24,755 nucleotides of DNA from JAXGPP01 sp964436865 (GTDB taxonomy: Bacteria; Planctomycetota; Planctomycetia; Pirellulales; Thermoguttaceae), in assembly GCA_964436865.1 (NCBI GenBank), contig CAYTFK010000067.1, positions 1-24,755 on the forward strand, in the 5' to 3' direction. The notes under the pieces were generated by a model. That model was not told where the DNA came from. It saw nothing but the letters and a program-made list of their open reading frames with translations, and searched no databases. Within the stretch, counting starts at the first letter, position 1. Each line of letters opens with the position of its first letter. This document shows, one piece after another, positions 22,782 to 24,755 of this stretch. Made by a program: the position numbers and the translations under genes.

Positions 22782-24128
22782 ATGTCTGTTACCGCCCGTC
22801 GGTTTTCGGTTCTCGTGGGTCGCAGCGTGGCGGTCCTGCTCGCGGCGGCGCTGCTGGCTGTCGGATCGCAGGCTCACGCGCAGCTTGTCAATCAGGCGGT
22901 CGGCGGTGTGTTCGTCGATCCGCAGGGGATGATTCGCAGCGCCACCCAAGATGAATTGGGCCAGTTGCACCGCATCCGCGCTGAAGTTCTGGGCACGATC
23001 CCCGCGGGGCTCGACCAGCCGGCGGGTGAGCGGAAGATCTCGCTTCGCCAGCTTGACGAAGCGATTGCGAAGTCGGCCGCCAGCGGGCAGCCGTTGCCGA
23101 CCGAAGTGTTGGTGCTCGGCGGCCTGACGCGGATTCGTTACGTGCTGGTCTATCCCGAGCAGCACGACATCGTGCTGGTTGGCCCGGGCGAGCCCTGGAA
23201 GCTGAGCGCCGGAGGCGAGTACGTGGGAGCCAAGTCCGGTCAACCGGTATTGCTTCTGGACGACCTGCTGGTGGCGCTTCGCGCGGTGAGCAGCCCCACG
23301 CCAAGCGTGCTGAGCTGTTCGATCGATCCCACGCCGGAAGGCCTCCAGCGGATTCGAACTCTCTCCAGCCGGCTGACGGCGAACGTCAATCCGCAGCAGG
23401 CGGCGCGGGCCTTCGAGCAGCAACTTGGGCCGCAGGTGGTTAGCGTGACCGGCGTGCCGGAATCCAGTCATTTCGCGCGCGTGATGGTTGCGGCCGACTA
23501 CCGCATGAAGCGGATCTCGATGGGACTTGAGCCGTCGCCGGTTGCCGGTTTGCCGAGCTTCCTGAAGTTCATCGGTTCCAGCGGCGGCGCGCCTTTGCCG
23601 CGATGGTGGCTCGCCCCGGATTACCAGCCGCCGGTGCGCGATGCCGACGGACTGGCGTGGGAGCTTCCGGGCGGCAGCGTGAAAACGATGGCCGAAAACG
23701 ACTTCCTCGACGCGACCGGAGTGAAACGCCAGACGGGCAAGGCCGACGCGGCCACACAGAAGTGGGCCGACGTGATGACCAGCAAGTATGAGGAACTGGC
23801 CCAGGTGGAACCGGTCTTCGGGCAGTTGCGCAATTGCATGGATCTGGCCGTGGTCGCCGCCATTGTGGTGACGCACGACTTGCCCGCCAAGGCCGGTGCG
23901 ACCTTTGCCTCGCTGATGAGCGCTGAGGGGGTCGAAGCGATCGCGCTGCATCCGCCGAAGCGGGTCGCCAGCCAGGCAACGCTGGTGCACAAGCGGAATT
24001 GGATCGTCGCCTGCGGCGGCGTTCAGATCAACCCCTGGTCGCTGGTGGAGCAGAGCCGAGAGAGCGATGCCCTGGCCCAGGTCCGCAGCCAGACGAGCGT
24101 GCCCGCCGGCCAGTGGTGGTCGAACTGA
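22782..24128 (+). CDS. Secreted DUF1598-type protein of unknown function
   Basis: A 448-residue protein resembling the DUF1598 family seen mainly in planctomycetes. A signal peptide covers residues 1-33 (FSVLVGRSVAVLLAAALLAV, likely cleaved after SQAHA). The mature protein begins QLVNQAVGGVFVDPQGMIRS and contains a central part with VLVLGGLTRIRYVLVYPEQH and DIVLVGPGEPWKLSA, then ARVMVAADYRMKRISMGLEP and PSFLKFIGSSGGAPLPRWWL, and a C-terminal helix-rich portion. The ATG at 22782 has GGAG about 8 bases upstream; an in-frame TTG at 22764 is less likely. It is divergent from the sigma54 activator and ends at a terminator at 24157-24176. No function is known for the family. A large minus-strand ORF covering it is a shadow. 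Confidence 0.87.
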   Translation: MSVTARRFSVLVGRSVAVLLAAALLAVGSQAHAQLVNQAVGGVFVDPQGMIRSATQDELGQLHRIRAEVLGTIPAGLDQPAGERKISLRQLDEAIAKSAASGQPLPTEVLVLGGLTRIRYVLVYPEQHDIVLVGPGEPWKLSAGGEYVGAKSGQPVLLLDDLLVALRAVSSPTPSVLSCSIDPTPEGLQRIRTLSSRLTANVNPQQAARAFEQQLGPQVVSVTGVPESSHFARVMVAADYRMKRISMGLEPSPVAGLPSFLKFIGSSGGAPLPRWWLAPDYQPPVRDADGLAWELPGGSVKTMAENDFLDATGVKRQTGKADAATQKWADVMTSKYEELAQVEPVFGQLRNCMDLAVVAAIVVTHDLPAKAGATFASLMSAEGVEAIALHPPKRVASQATLVHKRNWIVACGGVQINPWSLVEQSRESDALAQVRSQTSVPAGQWWSN

Positions 24129-24156
24129 TACGGGGCGTCGAATCCAAAACAACCTT

Positions 24157-24176
24157 CCGGGGGCTGCGGCCCCCGG
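24157..24176. terminator. Probable bidirectional terminator between convergent genes
   Basis: CCGGGGGC (24157-24164) pairs perfectly with GCCCCCGG (24169-24176) around a TGCG loop. On the plus strand TTGCGTTTCTTGTT follows, and on the minus strand AAGGTTGTTTTGG, both moderately T-rich. It lies between the stop of the DUF1598 gene and the stop of the amino acid kinase gene. Confidence 0.7.
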
Positions 24177-24193
24177 TTGCGTTTCTTGTTGCA

Positions 24194-24755
24194 TCATGTG
24201 AGCACACGTTCGGCAAAGGAGTCGTCGCGGAGGTTGACCGCGCGAACCGCGAGTCCGCAGGCGGCGCGGGGAAAACAGCGGTCGACGTAACCTTCGGCCG
24301 CCGCCCGCTCGATTGTCGTGCCCGGTTGAGGCACGCTCGATTTGAGCAGCACCAACTCGCCGGCTCCCAATGCGACGGCCAACCGGGCGGCGATCGAGTC
24401 GCTGGTGGCGTCCCACGAGTGCGGCAGGGGAGGCGGGGCAAGCCCGGGCTCGACCTCGCGCAGGAACTGCTCTGTCTGGAAGAGCACGAGCGATCCTGGC
24501 TCACGCGGATCGTGCAACTCGTCAAATCGGCTGGCCAACCGCGATTGGGGCATGAGGTGATGCACCAGTTCGGCCGTCACACTCAACAGCCGCACGCACA
24601 GCCAGTGGGCGGCTTCCTCATCGAGGCCATGCCGCTTGTACGCTGCGCGGATCGCATCGGCCAGCGCCCCGCCGCCCACGACCATCACATTGGCGATCGC
24701 CGCCTGGGCGGCAATCCAGCGGGCCAGGCGGTCGGGCAGACGTTCGAGATCGAGC
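24194..24755 (-). CDS. Amino-acid-kinase-family protein, C-terminal part (start lies beyond window)
   Basis: The 187 codons in the window read in frame from the right edge (LDLERLPDRLARWIAAQAAI, then VMVVGGGALADAIRAAYKR) to a TGA at 24194. The GGGALADAIR glycine motif and the later LPHSWDATSDSIAARLAVAL and GAGELVLLKSS segments are those of the amino acid kinase superfamily (carbamate, glutamate, aspartate and uridylate kinases), and the HSWDATSDSIA part resembles the group that includes archaeal MfnE. The ATG at 24685 is internal, because coding sense continues upstream. The substrate cannot be told from this part. The gene is convergent with the DUF1598 gene. Confidence 0.78.
   Translation of the reverse strand, partial: LDLERLPDRLARWIAAQAAIANVMVVGGGALADAIRAAYKRHGLDEEAAHWLCVRLLSVTAELVHHLMPQSRLASRFDELHDPREPGSLVLFQTEQFLREVEPGLAPPPLPHSWDATSDSIAARLAVALGAGELVLLKSSVPQPGTTIERAAAEGYVDRCFPRAACGLAVRAVNLRDDSFAERVLT

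Noticed and set aside
22755..24416. Minus-strand ORF of 553 codons spanning the DUF1598 gene and part of the kinase gene
   Set aside because: Crosses two real genes and a terminator, and its translation is Arg/His/Gln-rich without domain signs.

Overview
The window is GC-rich bacterial chromosome, most likely from a planctomycete (Pirellulales-like). This rests on the mix of protein families: a DUF1598-type secreted protein, a BON-domain protein with a Pro/Tyr/Gly-rich tail, a subtilase with a CIEPRLVMSG N-terminus (a variant of the planctomycete LEPR-XLL export motif), a TPR/ExbB/ExbD/alpha-alpha-toroid gene cluster, and an FHA-GAF-sigma54 activator. No mobile element, CRISPR array or phage gene was recognised. 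The window looks like ordinary, loosely packed chromosome with an unusual envelope cluster in the middle.

Layout. 1-2.5 kb (minus strand): the N-terminal part of the ribosome GTPase TypA/BipA, cut by the window edge, and an IlvD/Edd-family dehydratase in which the usual first cluster cysteine is replaced. 2.5-3.9 kb (minus): a possible small ORF remnant, tRNA-Val(CAC), and two adjacent TatA-like genes behind a good sigma70-type promoter and a ~209-nt leader. 3.9-10.6 kb (minus): a cluster of four genes in the order TPR protein, ExbB/TolQ, ExbD/TolR, and a membrane-anchored protein with a long Pro-rich linker and a C-terminal alpha-alpha toroid. 10.9-14.1 kb (minus): a small lipoprotein, a BON protein with a clear terminator, and a three-helix membrane protein, with long spacers holding hairpins. 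14.5-16.9 kb: a MOP-family flippase (minus) and a gene-poor stretch. 16.9-19.5 kb (plus): a secreted subtilisin-like protease with tandem 47-residue repeats. 19.6-22.4 kb (minus): orphan CheX and an FHA-GAF-AAA+-Fis sigma54 activator. 22.8-24.1 kb (plus): a DUF1598 protein. 24.2 kb to the end (minus): part of an amino-acid-kinase-family protein.

How the parts may work together. The most interesting unit is the 3.9-10.6 kb cluster. ExbB and ExbD form a proton-driven stator that normally drives TonB or TolA. No TonB or TolA is present, but the last gene has the TonB/TolA plan: a transmembrane helix with a Ser-x3-His signature, a ~290-residue Pro-rich spacer and a periplasmic C-terminal domain. 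Here that domain is a prenyltransferase/terpene-cyclase-like toroid. I infer that this is a TonB/TolA-type energy-transducing system with a toroid effector and a large periplasmic TPR scaffold. The function is unknown. The other genes are mostly envelope or secretion genes (Tat, flippase, lipoprotein, BON, exported protease), with FHA-dependent sigma54 regulation nearby.

All calls come from reading the sequence. No database search was run, so family assignments are from motif recognition.
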